A DNA stretch of 64,000 nt from VYFG01 sp965204165 (lineage in GTDB: Bacteria; Pseudomonadota; Gammaproteobacteria; Arenicellales; Poriferihabitantaceae): NCBI GenBank assembly GCA_965204165.1, contig OZ241969.1, positions 3,534,001 to 3,598,000 on the forward strand, read 5' to 3'. The notes below the pieces were generated by a model. It did not search any database. It was given only the letters and a program-made list of their open reading frames with translations, and was not told the DNA's origin. This document shows positions 48,577-57,282 of this stretch, piece by piece (position 1 is the stretch's first letter; each line of letters opens with the position of its first letter). The translations under genes and the position numbers were made by a program.

Positions 48577-49577
48577 GCGACAGCCATTCGATTCCCTCCG
48601 ACAGCGCGATACAGTTCGATTCGCATGGCAGGCTGCGTCATTTCCTGACCATTCACGGCATGCCCCGGGAAACCCTGCTGGGCATTCTCGACACCGCCGA
48701 GTCTTTCATCAGCTTCGGCCAGCGGGAAATCCGCAAGGTCCCGCTGCTCAGGGGAAAGACGCTGGTCAACCTGTTTTTCGAACCCAGCACCCGGACCCGC
48801 ACCACCTTCGAGATCGCGGCCAAGCGATTGTCCGCGGATGTCATCAACCTGAGCGCAACCAGGATGTCCACCTCGAAGGGGGAAACCATCCTGGACACGG
48901 TGCGTACCCTGGAAGCCATGCATACCGACATGTTCGTGGTGCGGGATTCGGCCAGCGGTTCGTCCCACCTGATCGCCAGCCACCTGCCGCCCCACGTCCG
49001 GGTGATCAATGCCGGTGACGGCCGCCATGCCCACCCCACCCAGGCCATGCTGGACATGTTCACCATCCGCCGGGAGAAAGGCGGGTTCGAGGGACTCCGT
49101 GTCGCCATCATCGGCGACATTCTCCACTCCCGGGTGGCGCGGTCCCAGATTCACGCCCTCGGCACCCTCGGGGTAGACGAAATCCGGGTGATCGGCCCCC
49201 GCACCCTGATCCCGACAGAAATCGAGGCCATGGGGGTCCGGGCTTTCTCCGACATGCGGGCAGGGCTCAGGGACGTGGATGTCATCATGATGCTGCGTCT
49301 GCAGCGGGAACGGATGGAAGGACAGCTGGTCCCCAGCGAACAGGAATACTTCAGCCGTTACGGCCTCACCGAGGACAAGCTGAATCTTGCCAGTCCCGAT
49401 GCCATCGTCATGCACCCGGGCCCCATCAACCGGGGACTGGAGATTTCCTCCAGCGTCGCGGACGGGGAAAAGTCGGTGATACTCTCCCAGGTCACGAACG
49501 GCATCGCCGTCAGGATGTCCATCATGGCCACGCTGATGGGGGGGACGGACCGGGAGAACGGCCCGGTGACGCCATGA
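48573..49577 (+). CDS. pyrB: Aspartate carbamoyltransferase catalytic chain
   Basis: A 334-residue enzyme joining carbamoyl phosphate and aspartate in pyrimidine synthesis. Motifs are FFEPSTRTRTTFEIA near residue 69, NAGDGRHAHPTQAMLDMFTI near 148 and MHPGPINRGLEI near 276. The N-terminal extension beyond the E. coli protein fits the Pseudomonas-type class A ATCase that assembles with a DHOase-like chain. It overlaps the next gene, a DHOase homologue lacking metal ligands, by four bases. Confidence 0.94.
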   Translation: MSDSHSIPSDSAIQFDSHGRLRHFLTIHGMPRETLLGILDTAESFISFGQREIRKVPLLRGKTLVNLFFEPSTRTRTTFEIAAKRLSADVINLSATRMSTSKGETILDTVRTLEAMHTDMFVVRDSASGSSHLIASHLPPHVRVINAGDGRHAHPTQAMLDMFTIRREKGGFEGLRVAIIGDILHSRVARSQIHALGTLGVDEIRVIGPRTLIPTEIEAMGVRAFSDMRAGLRDVDVIMMLRLQRERMEGQLVPSEQEYFSRYGLTEDKLNLASPDAIVMHPGPINRGLEISSSVADGEKSVILSQVTNGIAVRMSIMATLMGGTDRENGPVTP

Positions 49578-50857
49578 AGATCCTGATCACCGGCGGTCAT
49601 GTCGTGGACCCGGCCAACGAGGTGGACAGGGAAGCGGATGTCGGCATCGCCGATGGCCGCATCCGGTTTGTCGGAGACGCTGAACCGGGATTCAGCCCCG
49701 ACCGGACCATCGACGCCTCCGGGCGCTGGGTGCTGCCCGGACTGGTCGACCTGTGCGCCCGCCTCAGGGAACCCGGCGAGGAACAGAAGGCCACCATCGC
49801 GAGCGAAACCGCCGCCGCCGCCGCCGGCGGGATCACCGGCCTGGTCTGTCCTCCGGACACCTGGCCCGTCGTCGACACGCCCGCCATGGCCAACATGATC
49901 CGCGACCGGGCCGAGTCCGGCGGCTTCAGCAGGGTCCATCCCCTGGGTGCCCTGACGGTGGGGCTGGCCGGCGAACGGCTCACGGACATGGCCATGCTCG
50001 CGGATGCGGGATGCGTCGGGGTCAGCAATGGCCTGAGAGCGGTGGAGAATACGCTGATCATGCGCCGTGCGATGCAGTATGCCTCCACGTTCGACATTCC
50101 CGTGTTCCTGAGCCCGCAGGATCCCTGGCTCATGGGCAACGGGGTGGTTCACGAGGGCGAGATCAGCACCCGGCTCGGATTGCCCGCCATACCGGAAGCC
50201 GCGGAAACCGTGGGGGTGGCCCGTGACCTCGCCTTGATCGAGACCAGCGGGGCCAGGTCGCACATCAGTCTGCTGTCCTGCGCACGCTCCGTCGGCATGG
50301 TCCGGGAGGCCAGGGAGTCCGGCCTGCCGGTGAGCGTCAGCGTGGCGATTCACCAGCTGCTTCTGACCGAGCGGAACATCGGTGCGTTCGACACCCGGTA
50401 CAAGGTCATACCGCCGCTGCGCACCGAAACGGACAGGGATGCGCTGGTCGAGGGTGTCCTGGACGGCACCATCGACGTGATCTGCTCGGATCATCAGCCC
50501 CACGGCGCGGACGCCAAGCTGGCCCCGTTCGGCGAGGCGGCCACGGGTATTGCTGGCCTGGAAAGCCTGCTGCCCCTGACACTGTCGCTGGTGCGGTCCG
50601 GCGTACTGCCCCGCAGCAGGGCCGTCGCCGCCCTGACCGCCAGTCCCGCCCGGGTGATCGGAATCGACGCCGGGCACCTGACTCCCGGCGGCCGGGCGGA
50701 TATCTGCGTCGTCGACCCGGAGCATCGTTGGCGGTTCATGCCGGAGACCATGAAGAGCCGCGGCCGGAATTCCCCGTTCATCGGGGAGGAACTCACGGGC
50801 CGGGTGGAGATGACCCTCGCCTCGGGAAGGCCGACATTCGAACTGGAAATGCCCTGA
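49574..50857 (+). CDS. Dihydroorotase homologue lacking the metal site (PyrC'-like)
   Basis: A 427-residue protein with the type I dihydroorotase fold. The first metal motif, normally D-x-H-x-H in GLVDxHVHLREPG, here reads GLVDLCARLREPG with Cys61 and Arg63 instead of the two histidines. ICSDHQPHGAD near 300 is kept and other metal residues are unclear. In Pseudomonas an inactive PyrC' holds the ATCase dodecamer together without catalysis, and this gene overlaps pyrB just the same. It is therefore most likely structural, not an active dihydroorotase; a functional PyrC should exist elsewhere. Confidence 0.88.
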   Translation: MKILITGGHVVDPANEVDREADVGIADGRIRFVGDAEPGFSPDRTIDASGRWVLPGLVDLCARLREPGEEQKATIASETAAAAAGGITGLVCPPDTWPVVDTPAMANMIRDRAESGGFSRVHPLGALTVGLAGERLTDMAMLADAGCVGVSNGLRAVENTLIMRRAMQYASTFDIPVFLSPQDPWLMGNGVVHEGEISTRLGLPAIPEAAETVGVARDLALIETSGARSHISLLSCARSVGMVREARESGLPVSVSVAIHQLLLTERNIGAFDTRYKVIPPLRTETDRDALVEGVLDGTIDVICSDHQPHGADAKLAPFGEAATGIAGLESLLPLTLSLVRSGVLPRSRAVAALTASPARVIGIDAGHLTPGGRADICVVDPEHRWRFMPETMKSRGRNSPFIGEELTGRVEMTLASGRPTFELEMP

Positions 50858-51015
50858 AGCCGAAAGGATTGAATCAGGCGGTCCACGGACGCATATCCAT
50901 ACCAGGGCGGGGAATTCGCCTGGAAATGTTACGAGAAGTTAATCCGTTGTTCAGATTGCAGCAAGCCGGCGCTTGCTACCGTGACGCCATACAATCTGAT
51001 GATCGAGGTATTGAA

Positions 51016-52527
51016 TTGAACTACCAAGCTGCTTTCCTGAAACCGGCGGGACGCAATGCCGGTGCGGTGATGCTGTCCCTGTTTCTTCTGTGGTCCACGC
51101 TGCCGTCCATGGCCATGGCCGATGCCGACCATGTGGCCGCCAATCTGCCGGAAGTGAACATCGTGGATGGATTCGCGGAACTGGTGGAGGCGGTGAAGCC
51201 GGCGGTGGTCAACATCTCGGTAACCGGCACGGTCACTTCCACCAGACGCCTGCCGAATTTCCGCAACCAGTCGCCGGAACTGGAAGAGTTCTTCAAGCGC
51301 TTCTTCGGCGACGAGTTCGAAATGCCCGGCGGCGAAGGCGGCGACGGAGCCCCCTATGAACGGAAAACCACGGCCGTGGGATCGGGTTTCATCATCGACC
51401 CGGAAGGGCTGGTGGTCACCAACTACCATGTCATTGAAGACGCCGATGAAATCGAGGTGGTGTTCGATGACGGCACACGGGTTCCGGCAAGGCTGCGGGG
51501 GACGGACGGCAAAACCGATCTCGCCCTGCTGGAGATCGACGGCGACGCGCCCTTCCCCTACGTGATCTTCGGCGATTCGGAAAAGGCCAGGGTGGGTGAC
51601 TGGGTGGTTGCCATCGGCAATCCCTTCGGCCTCGGCGGCACCACCACGAAGGGCATCATTTCGGCCCGTGGCCGGGATATCCGCTCGGGGCCGCTGGATG
51701 ATTTCATCCAGATTGACGCACCGATCAACCGCGGCAATTCCGGGGGCCCGCTGTTCAACATGAAGGGTGAGGTCATCGGCATCAACAGTGCGATCTTCTC
51801 ACCCAACGGCGGGAGCGTGGGCATCGGCTTCGCGATTCCTTCCGCCATGGCGAGCAACGTCGTCAGCCAACTGCAGAACACGGGTTCGGTCCAGCGCGGC
51901 TACCTCGGGGTTCAGATACAGTCGGTGAATGACGATATTGCCGACAGCCTGGGACTGGACCGGGCCCGGGGGGCGCTGGTGACCCAGGTAATCGATGGCA
52001 GCCCGGCGAAAGCGGCCGGCCTCGAAGCCGGTGATGTGATCCTCCGGTTCGATGGCAAGGACATACCGCGGATGCGGGAGTTGCCCAAGATCGTCGCACT
52101 GACCGAAATGAACAAGGAAGTCGACGTGGTGGTCTGGCGGGATGAGAAGGAGATGACCGTCCGGGTTTCAGTCGGCGGCAACAGTGACGGCACAACCGCC
52201 GGACCCGTCAACGACAACGACGAATCCGAAGCAGGCAAACTGGGACTCCGGCTGGGCCAACTCAATGACGACGCCAGGGAACAGTTCAGCATTCCCGAGG
52301 GCAGCAGCGGCGTGCTCATCACCGAGGTGGCACCCGACAGCCCGGCCGCCGAGCGCGGCCTGGCGCGCGGCGAACTGATCACCAAGGTCGGCAACAGCGA
52401 TGTGGAAACACCCGAAGGGGTGCAGGAGGCCATCAGGCAGGCCATCGACGATGGCAAGAAATCCGTGCTGATGCTGGTCGAACGGGAAGGCCGGGTACGC
52501 TACGTGGCGATACCGCTGGACGGGTAA
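51016..52527 (+). CDS. DegP/MucD-type periplasmic serine protease
   Basis: A 503-residue HtrA protease with a signal peptide (AVMLSLFLLWSTLPSMAMA). The triad is His138 (TNYHVIED), Asp168 (KTDLALLEID) and Ser242 (RGNSGGPLF); two PDZ domains follow (GYLGVQIQSVNDD ... and LGLRLGQLNDDAREQF ...). It degrades or refolds damaged envelope proteins. Two starts are possible. I use TTG 51016, which has GAGG seven bases upstream and gives a normal basic n-region; ATG 51070 would shorten the signal. There is no partner on either side. The Q-linker GGNSDGTTAGPVNDND before PDZ2 is unusual but harmless. Confidence 0.9.
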   Translation: MNYQAAFLKPAGRNAGAVMLSLFLLWSTLPSMAMADADHVAANLPEVNIVDGFAELVEAVKPAVVNISVTGTVTSTRRLPNFRNQSPELEEFFKRFFGDEFEMPGGEGGDGAPYERKTTAVGSGFIIDPEGLVVTNYHVIEDADEIEVVFDDGTRVPARLRGTDGKTDLALLEIDGDAPFPYVIFGDSEKARVGDWVVAIGNPFGLGGTTTKGIISARGRDIRSGPLDDFIQIDAPINRGNSGGPLFNMKGEVIGINSAIFSPNGGSVGIGFAIPSAMASNVVSQLQNTGSVQRGYLGVQIQSVNDDIADSLGLDRARGALVTQVIDGSPAKAAGLEAGDVILRFDGKDIPRMRELPKIVALTEMNKEVDVVVWRDEKEMTVRVSVGGNSDGTTAGPVNDNDESEAGKLGLRLGQLNDDAREQFSIPEGSSGVLITEVAPDSPAAERGLARGELITKVGNSDVETPEGVQEAIRQAIDDGKKSVLMLVEREGRVRYVAIPLDG

Positions 52528-52547
52528 GCCGGCCACCCCCAGTTGCC

Positions 52548-53369
52548 ATGAACAAGCCCGTGACGCCCCCGGCAGCCCATGCCATGATCTGGCAGTCTAT
52601 GCGCCGGGAAGTGGAGCAGCTGATTGCGGGTGAAGCCATCCTTGCCCATTTCGCCCAGTCCGTGGTGCTCGACCATCCGGACTTCGAGCATGCGCTGGCA
52701 TCGCTGCTGTCCCAGAAGCTCGAAAGCCCGATCCTGCCGAGGGAGTACTTCAAGCGGATCGCGTTGCACGCGCTGACGGACGAACCCACCATCGGCGACT
52801 CCGCCCGGGAGGACCTGGTCGCTGTCTGTGACCGCGACCCGGCCTGCAACCGCTACTCCGAACCCTTTCTCTACTACAAGGGCTACCAGGGACTCCAGGC
52901 CTACCGTATCGCCCACTGGCTGTGGCAGCATGAACGCCGCGACCTGGCGCTCTTCCTGCAGGGCCGGATGAGCGAGATCTTCGCCATGGACATCCATCCC
53001 GCCGCCCGCATCGGCTGCGGCATCCTCATCGACCATGCCCATGCCATTGTCATCGGCGAAACCGCGGTGGTGGGGGACAATGTCTCCATGCTGCATGAGG
53101 TCACCCTGGGCGGCACCGGGAAAGACGCCGGGGACCGGCACCCGAAAATCTCCAGCGGGGTGCTGATCGGGGCCGGTGCCAAGATACTCGGCAACGTCAG
53201 GATCGGGGAAGGCGCCAAGATCGGCGCCGGCAGCGTGGTGCTGAACGATGTCAGGTCGCATTCCACGGTGGCCGGTGTGCCGGCAAGGCCGGTGGGGGAC
53301 TGCTCCAGCAGCCAGCCGGCCCTGGACATGGACCACACCCTGGACGGGGAAGAGTCGGACCAGCCATGA
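52548..53369 (+). CDS. cysE: Serine O-acetyltransferase
   Basis: A 273-residue enzyme that acetylates serine with acetyl-CoA in the first step of cysteine synthesis. The N-terminal helical domain spans residues 1-140; left-handed hexapeptide repeats follow with DIHPAARIGCGILIDHAHAIVIGETAVVGDNV, LGGTGKDAGDRHPKI and GARIGAGSVV-like repeats. The active site His/Asp pair is in ILIDHAHAIVIGE. It starts 20 bases after the DegP-type stop. The C-terminal tail is normal for feedback-inhibited SAT. Confidence 0.93.
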   Translation: MNKPVTPPAAHAMIWQSMRREVEQLIAGEAILAHFAQSVVLDHPDFEHALASLLSQKLESPILPREYFKRIALHALTDEPTIGDSAREDLVAVCDRDPACNRYSEPFLYYKGYQGLQAYRIAHWLWQHERRDLALFLQGRMSEIFAMDIHPAARIGCGILIDHAHAIVIGETAVVGDNVSMLHEVTLGGTGKDAGDRHPKISSGVLIGAGAKILGNVRIGEGAKIGAGSVVLNDVRSHSTVAGVPARPVGDCSSSQPALDMDHTLDGEESDQP

Positions 53370-53546
53370 AGTAAGCGGGGTCCTGTCCGGAATCGGCACC
53401 GGGCCGATGCAAACCCGGTGGTCGTCGTTGTCCGGGAATCCGGGACACGGTATGCGGCCACGAACAGGCCACCACCGCCATCGCCCGCGGCATGAACCTG
53501 CCGTTGTCCCGTCAGGGTGACCGGCGGCGACCCCGGTGCCGGTTCT

Positions 53547-54164
53547 TCAGAAGGATGACCCGGGCTGGGTGAGGAATTCCGTCTCCTCATCGGTGGATTC
53601 CCTGCCGAGGATGGCGTTGCGGTGCGGGAAGCGGCCGAAGCGCTCGATGATCTCCAAGTGCCGGCGGGCAAAATCCAGGTTAATCCCGAACATCTCCCGG
53701 TCTTCGGGATCCGCCTGCTCCGCCAGGGCACCGAACAGTTCCATGGATTTGTCCTGCATCGCGAGGTCCTCGCTGTGTTCAAACGGCAGGTAGGTGAATA
53801 CCCGCTGAATCGGCTGCAGTTCCAGGTGGGTGCCGGCGGCAACCATCTCCTCGGCCATTGCCAGCGCCGCCGCATCAAAGGCGAAGGATTCCGCCCTGCC
53901 CCGGTACATGTTCCGGGGAAACTGGTCACAGCAGATGATACTTGCCAGCATCCCCCGGGGCGCCTCCCGCCAATGGTCGAGCCGGCCGTCGAACACCGCC
54001 CGGGTCACCGATTCGAACCTGGTCCGGATTTCCAGGTCCACATCGTCATTCTTGCCGAACCAGACGACTTCGCGGTCGTCTCTGATCTCCCTGGCGGTCA
54101 CACCGTGACCGAACCAGAAGGTCAGTATGCTGTCGATGGTTTCAACCATGGATCCCGATGACAT
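53547..54164 (-). CDS. DUF924 family protein
   Basis: A 205-residue helical protein of the DUF924 family (TPR-like fold), function unknown. Signatures are ILTFWFGHG at the start, VWFGKN, GMLASIICCDQFPRNMYRG, AFDAAALAMAEEMVAAG and YLPFEHSEDLAMQDKSM. I use ATG 54164, with GGAG five bases upstream; further starts at 54170 (GTG) and 54149 are possible. It is convergent with cysE across a gene-free spacer of 177 bases. Confidence 0.87.
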   Translation of the reverse strand: MSSGSMVETIDSILTFWFGHGVTAREIRDDREVVWFGKNDDVDLEIRTRFESVTRAVFDGRLDHWREAPRGMLASIICCDQFPRNMYRGRAESFAFDAAALAMAEEMVAAGTHLELQPIQRVFTYLPFEHSEDLAMQDKSMELFGALAEQADPEDREMFGINLDFARRHLEIIERFGRFPHRNAILGRESTDEETEFLTQPGSSF

Positions 54165-54302
54165 GAGCACTCCGCTGCGAACTTGATAGAATAGGCCTGT
54201 TGACTTGACGCCCCGGCGGGGCTTCCGAGGGCCGCCACCCTACCATACCCACCGAGATTTTTTCCACCGGCTTCCTGCCCGCGCCCTGACCGATCGGACA
54301 AT

Positions 54303-54800
54303 ATGGCAATACGAATATTCCTGGCCCTCATTGCCGTTGCCGGCATCATGTGGTACCTGGCCTGGTATCACAGGGCCGATCCGGAATCGCGCCGGCGCTC
54401 GCTTCGGACCGTCACACTCTACGGGATCGGCATCGGTTTGCTGGTACTGGTGGTCACGGGACGCATTCCCTGGCTGTTCGCACTGTTCAGCGCCGCGGTT
54501 CCCTGGATCAACCGGGCCATGGCGGCGAGACGGGCCTGGTTCTTTTTCCGGGAGTGGCGCGGGGGGGATCCCGGCGGCGCCGGTGGCGGGGGCCGCCGGC
54601 AGGAGACGGGCAGGCCCATCGAAAGCATGACCAAGGAGGAGGCCCTGGAGATTCTCGGCCTTGCGCCCGGCGCCACCCGGGAGGAAATCATCGACGCGCA
54701 CCGCAAGCTCATGTCCCGGGTCCACCCGGACAAGGGCGGATCCGACTACCTCGCCCAGAGCATCAACCAGGCACGCAAGATCCTGCTGGACGACCACTGA
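54303..54800 (+). CDS. Membrane-anchored J-domain protein
   Basis: A 165-residue protein with two N-terminal helices (IRIFLALIAVAGIMWYLAWY and TLYGIGIGLLVLVVTG, with a hydrophobic third part), a Gly-rich stretch, and a short C-terminal J domain (EEALEILGLAPGATREEIIDAHRKLMSRVHPDKGGSDYLAQSINQA) with the invariant HPD. It resembles DjlA/TIM14-like membrane J proteins, which recruit Hsp70 to the inner membrane. No DnaK gene is nearby. Confidence 0.86.
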   Translation: MAIRIFLALIAVAGIMWYLAWYHRADPESRRRSLRTVTLYGIGIGLLVLVVTGRIPWLFALFSAAVPWINRAMAARRAWFFFREWRGGDPGGAGGGGRRQETGRPIESMTKEEALEILGLAPGATREEIIDAHRKLMSRVHPDKGGSDYLAQSINQARKILLDDH

Positions 54801-54899
54801 TCCTCCGGCCTCCGGCTGCCCGGCATGCCCAAGTGGGCCCCGGTAAGGGCGTATGGCCGTCGGTTACAATCCGGGCATCCGCAGTACACGAAAAGCGCA

Positions 54900-55874
54900 A
54901 TGAGCAAATTCGAGATCCAGGGCGACAGTGCCTTCAGAAGCGAATCGCTGCTGGGACGGCACTGGGAAATGACATACGGGGGGACCCTGTCGTTCCTGAG
55001 GAGAAAATATACCCGTGACATCGACGGCGCGGATATCGTGGTGTCCGGGGTTCCCTACGACTGCGCGACATCGTTCAGGCCGGGCGCCAGGCTGGGGCCC
55101 CAGGCCATCCGCGCCGCATCCGTCCAGCTGGCGGAACTGCCATCCTTTCCTTTCGGTTTCGATCCCTTCGATTATGTTGCCGTCGCCGACTACGGGGACT
55201 GCTATTTCGATTTCGGATACCCGCATCACGTCGTGGAAAAGATCGAGGAACATGCGAATACCATCATCGCAAGCGGCGCCAAGATGCTGACGTTCGGCGG
55301 GGACCACTTCGTGACCTATCCGCTTCTGCGGGCACATGCGCAAAAGCATGGCCCGATCTCGCTCGTTCATTTTGATGCGCACCCCGACACCTGGGAGGAC
55401 GACGGCAAGCGACTGGATCACGGATCCATGTTCGCAAGGGCGGCTGAAGAGGGCATTGTCGATCCCGGCCGTTCGGTACAGGTCGGCATACGGACCTACA
55501 ACGCGAACCGATACGGCTTCACCGTGCTTGACGCCCCGTGGATTCACCGGCACGGTGCGGCAAGAACCGTGGAGGAAATCCGGCGGGTCGTTGGCGACCA
55601 CAACGCCTACCTGACCTTTGACATCGATTGCCTTGATCCGTCCTTTGCGCCGGGCACCGGCACCCCTGTCGCCGGTGGATTGTCCACGGCCACGGCACTC
55701 GAAATCATCCGATCCCTGGGGGACCTCGAAATCATCGGCATGGACGTGGTGGAAGTCGCGCCGGCCTACGATCAGTCTGAAATCACCGCCATTGCGGCAG
55801 CCACCCTGGCGCACGACTTCATTTGCCTTCAGGCAATCCGGAAGGGCGCGGTTCCGGTTGCGGGCACCGTATAG
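54900..55874 (+). CDS. speB: Agmatinase / arginase family ureohydrolase
   Basis: A 324-residue manganese ureohydrolase. Metal motifs are GGDHFVTYPLL near residue 124, VHFDAHPDTW near 150 and TFDIDCLDPSFAPGTGTPVAGGLS near 240; the GTGTP pattern favours agmatinase over arginase. It converts agmatine to putrescine and urea. ATG 54900 is used because the conserved domain begins soon after; a more upstream start would add 25 uninformative residues. No arginine decarboxylase gene lies near. A large hairpin follows. Confidence 0.88.
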   Translation: MSKFEIQGDSAFRSESLLGRHWEMTYGGTLSFLRRKYTRDIDGADIVVSGVPYDCATSFRPGARLGPQAIRAASVQLAELPSFPFGFDPFDYVAVADYGDCYFDFGYPHHVVEKIEEHANTIIASGAKMLTFGGDHFVTYPLLRAHAQKHGPISLVHFDAHPDTWEDDGKRLDHGSMFARAAEEGIVDPGRSVQVGIRTYNANRYGFTVLDAPWIHRHGAARTVEEIRRVVGDHNAYLTFDIDCLDPSFAPGTGTPVAGGLSTATALEIIRSLGDLEIIGMDVVEVAPAYDQSEITAIAAATLAHDFICLQAIRKGAVPVAGTV

Positions 55875-55897
55875 CATTCCGGTATCGGCCAGTACCC

Positions 55898-55933
55898 CGC
55901 GGTGCAGCACGGTACATGCCGTGCTGCACCGCG
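55898..55933. terminator. Large hairpin after the agmatinase gene
   Basis: A perfect inverted repeat of 15-bp arms (CGCGGTGCAGCACGG and its complement) with a 6-nt loop, 24 bases past the agmatinase stop. There is no T-run, so transcription could stop by another mechanism or the hairpin may protect the mRNA end. Confidence 0.5.
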
Positions 55934-56030
55934 TCGAAGCCGGTTCCTGAAGACAAATCAGCGGATGATGCGTTAAGATATCCCTGAATCCTCGTTCGTC
56001 ATCCAGACACAACTTACGGAAGGTACCACT

Positions 56031-57260
56031 CTGTCCCGGCCTACCACACACTCCTGGTGCAAGGCCAGCCTCCTGCTCGGTCTATTGCTTGCATTCGCGT
56101 GGCCCACCGCCATGAACCTGGCCGGAGCCGGGAATAGCCGCTACTTCAACATCAGTCCCTCCGCCATCTCGGAACATATCAGCAGCGCTGTGTCACGGCG
56201 TGAATATCCGGGGTCCGCGCGGATCAGGGGCGCGGGCCTCAATGCGGATCTGAACCTGCATTACACCCTGGATACGGACCTGCAGCGGGAAGCCGAGCGA
56301 CTGCTGCAGAAATACAACCCGGACTATGCCGTAATCGTTGCCATGGACCCGGAAAGCGGCCGCGTGCTTGCCATGGCGGACAGCAGCAGGGCGCCGCTGC
56401 CGGTGGATTCCCTGGCCCTGCGCAACACCTACCCCGCGGCCTCGGTGTCGAAAATAGTCACCGCGGTGACCGCCCTCGACCAGGGCGTGGTCGACGTGGA
56501 TACGGTGATTCCGTTCAACGGAAAAACAACCAGCCTGTACAAGAAGAACGTCTTCAGGCACAAGGACAACAAATGGACGCGGAAGCCCACGTTCAGGGAA
56601 TCGTTCGCGAAGTCCAACAACACCGTATTCGGGCGCGTTGGCGCGGTTTCCCTGGGCGGTGAACAGCTGATGGACTATTTCCAGCGGCTGGGGTTCAACA
56701 TGCGGTTCACTTCGGATTTCCATTTCCCCAACGGTACCGTTGAGCTGGATCCGTCCGATGCGTGGCAGGTTGCGGAAAGCGCCTCCGGGTACACGCGGCG
56801 CAATACCCTCTCACCGCTGCATGCGGCGGCACTGGCCGCCACCGCGGTCAACGGCGGAAAAATGATCGCCCCGGTGCTGGTGGACCGCGTGACCGGCCCG
56901 CAGGGTATCCCGCTGTACGTGTACGAGAATCCCGCGGTGTCGCCGGCCATGCGGCAGGAAACCTCCGACAAGCTCAAGCAGTTGATGACCGCCACGGTGA
57001 CCATGGGATCGGCCAGGAGATTCTTCCGGGGATTCCACAGGAAATCCTACAAGGATGTCGTCGTTGGCGGCAAGACCGGCTCCCTCACCGGCACCGACCC
57101 GGCCGGCCGCTATGACTGGTTCGCCGGGTTTGCCGAGCAGGGGCACCGCAAGATCGCCTTCGCGGCCCTTTGCATCAACAAGGAGAAATGGTACGTGCGG
57201 TCCGCAAGGCTGTCCCGGGAACTGCTCGAATACTACTTTCAACCGCCGCAGAACGCCTGA
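56031..57260 (+). CDS. Penicillin-binding transpeptidase (single domain)
   Basis: A D,D-transpeptidase-type protein of about 409 residues, shorter than PBP2/PBP3. Catalytic boxes are in order: SxxK (ASVSKIVTAV), SxN (FAKSNNTVF) and KTG (GGKTGSLTG). A signal peptide or anchor (ASLLLGLLLAFAWPTA) is at the start. No ATG precedes this signal; a CTG at 56031 has GGAAGG seven bases upstream and gives a complete signal, whereas the TTG at 56085 cuts into it. It may be a small class B PBP or a carboxypeptidase-like enzyme in the periplasm. It sits between agmatinase and thyA. Confidence 0.82.
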   Translation: MSRPTTHSWCKASLLLGLLLAFAWPTAMNLAGAGNSRYFNISPSAISEHISSAVSRREYPGSARIRGAGLNADLNLHYTLDTDLQREAERLLQKYNPDYAVIVAMDPESGRVLAMADSSRAPLPVDSLALRNTYPAASVSKIVTAVTALDQGVVDVDTVIPFNGKTTSLYKKNVFRHKDNKWTRKPTFRESFAKSNNTVFGRVGAVSLGGEQLMDYFQRLGFNMRFTSDFHFPNGTVELDPSDAWQVAESASGYTRRNTLSPLHAAALAATAVNGGKMIAPVLVDRVTGPQGIPLYVYENPAVSPAMRQETSDKLKQLMTATVTMGSARRFFRGFHRKSYKDVVVGGKTGSLTGTDPAGRYDWFAGFAEQGHRKIAFAALCINKEKWYVRSARLSRELLEYYFQPPQNA

Positions 57261-57282
57261 ACCCGCGCGATTCCCGCACCCC

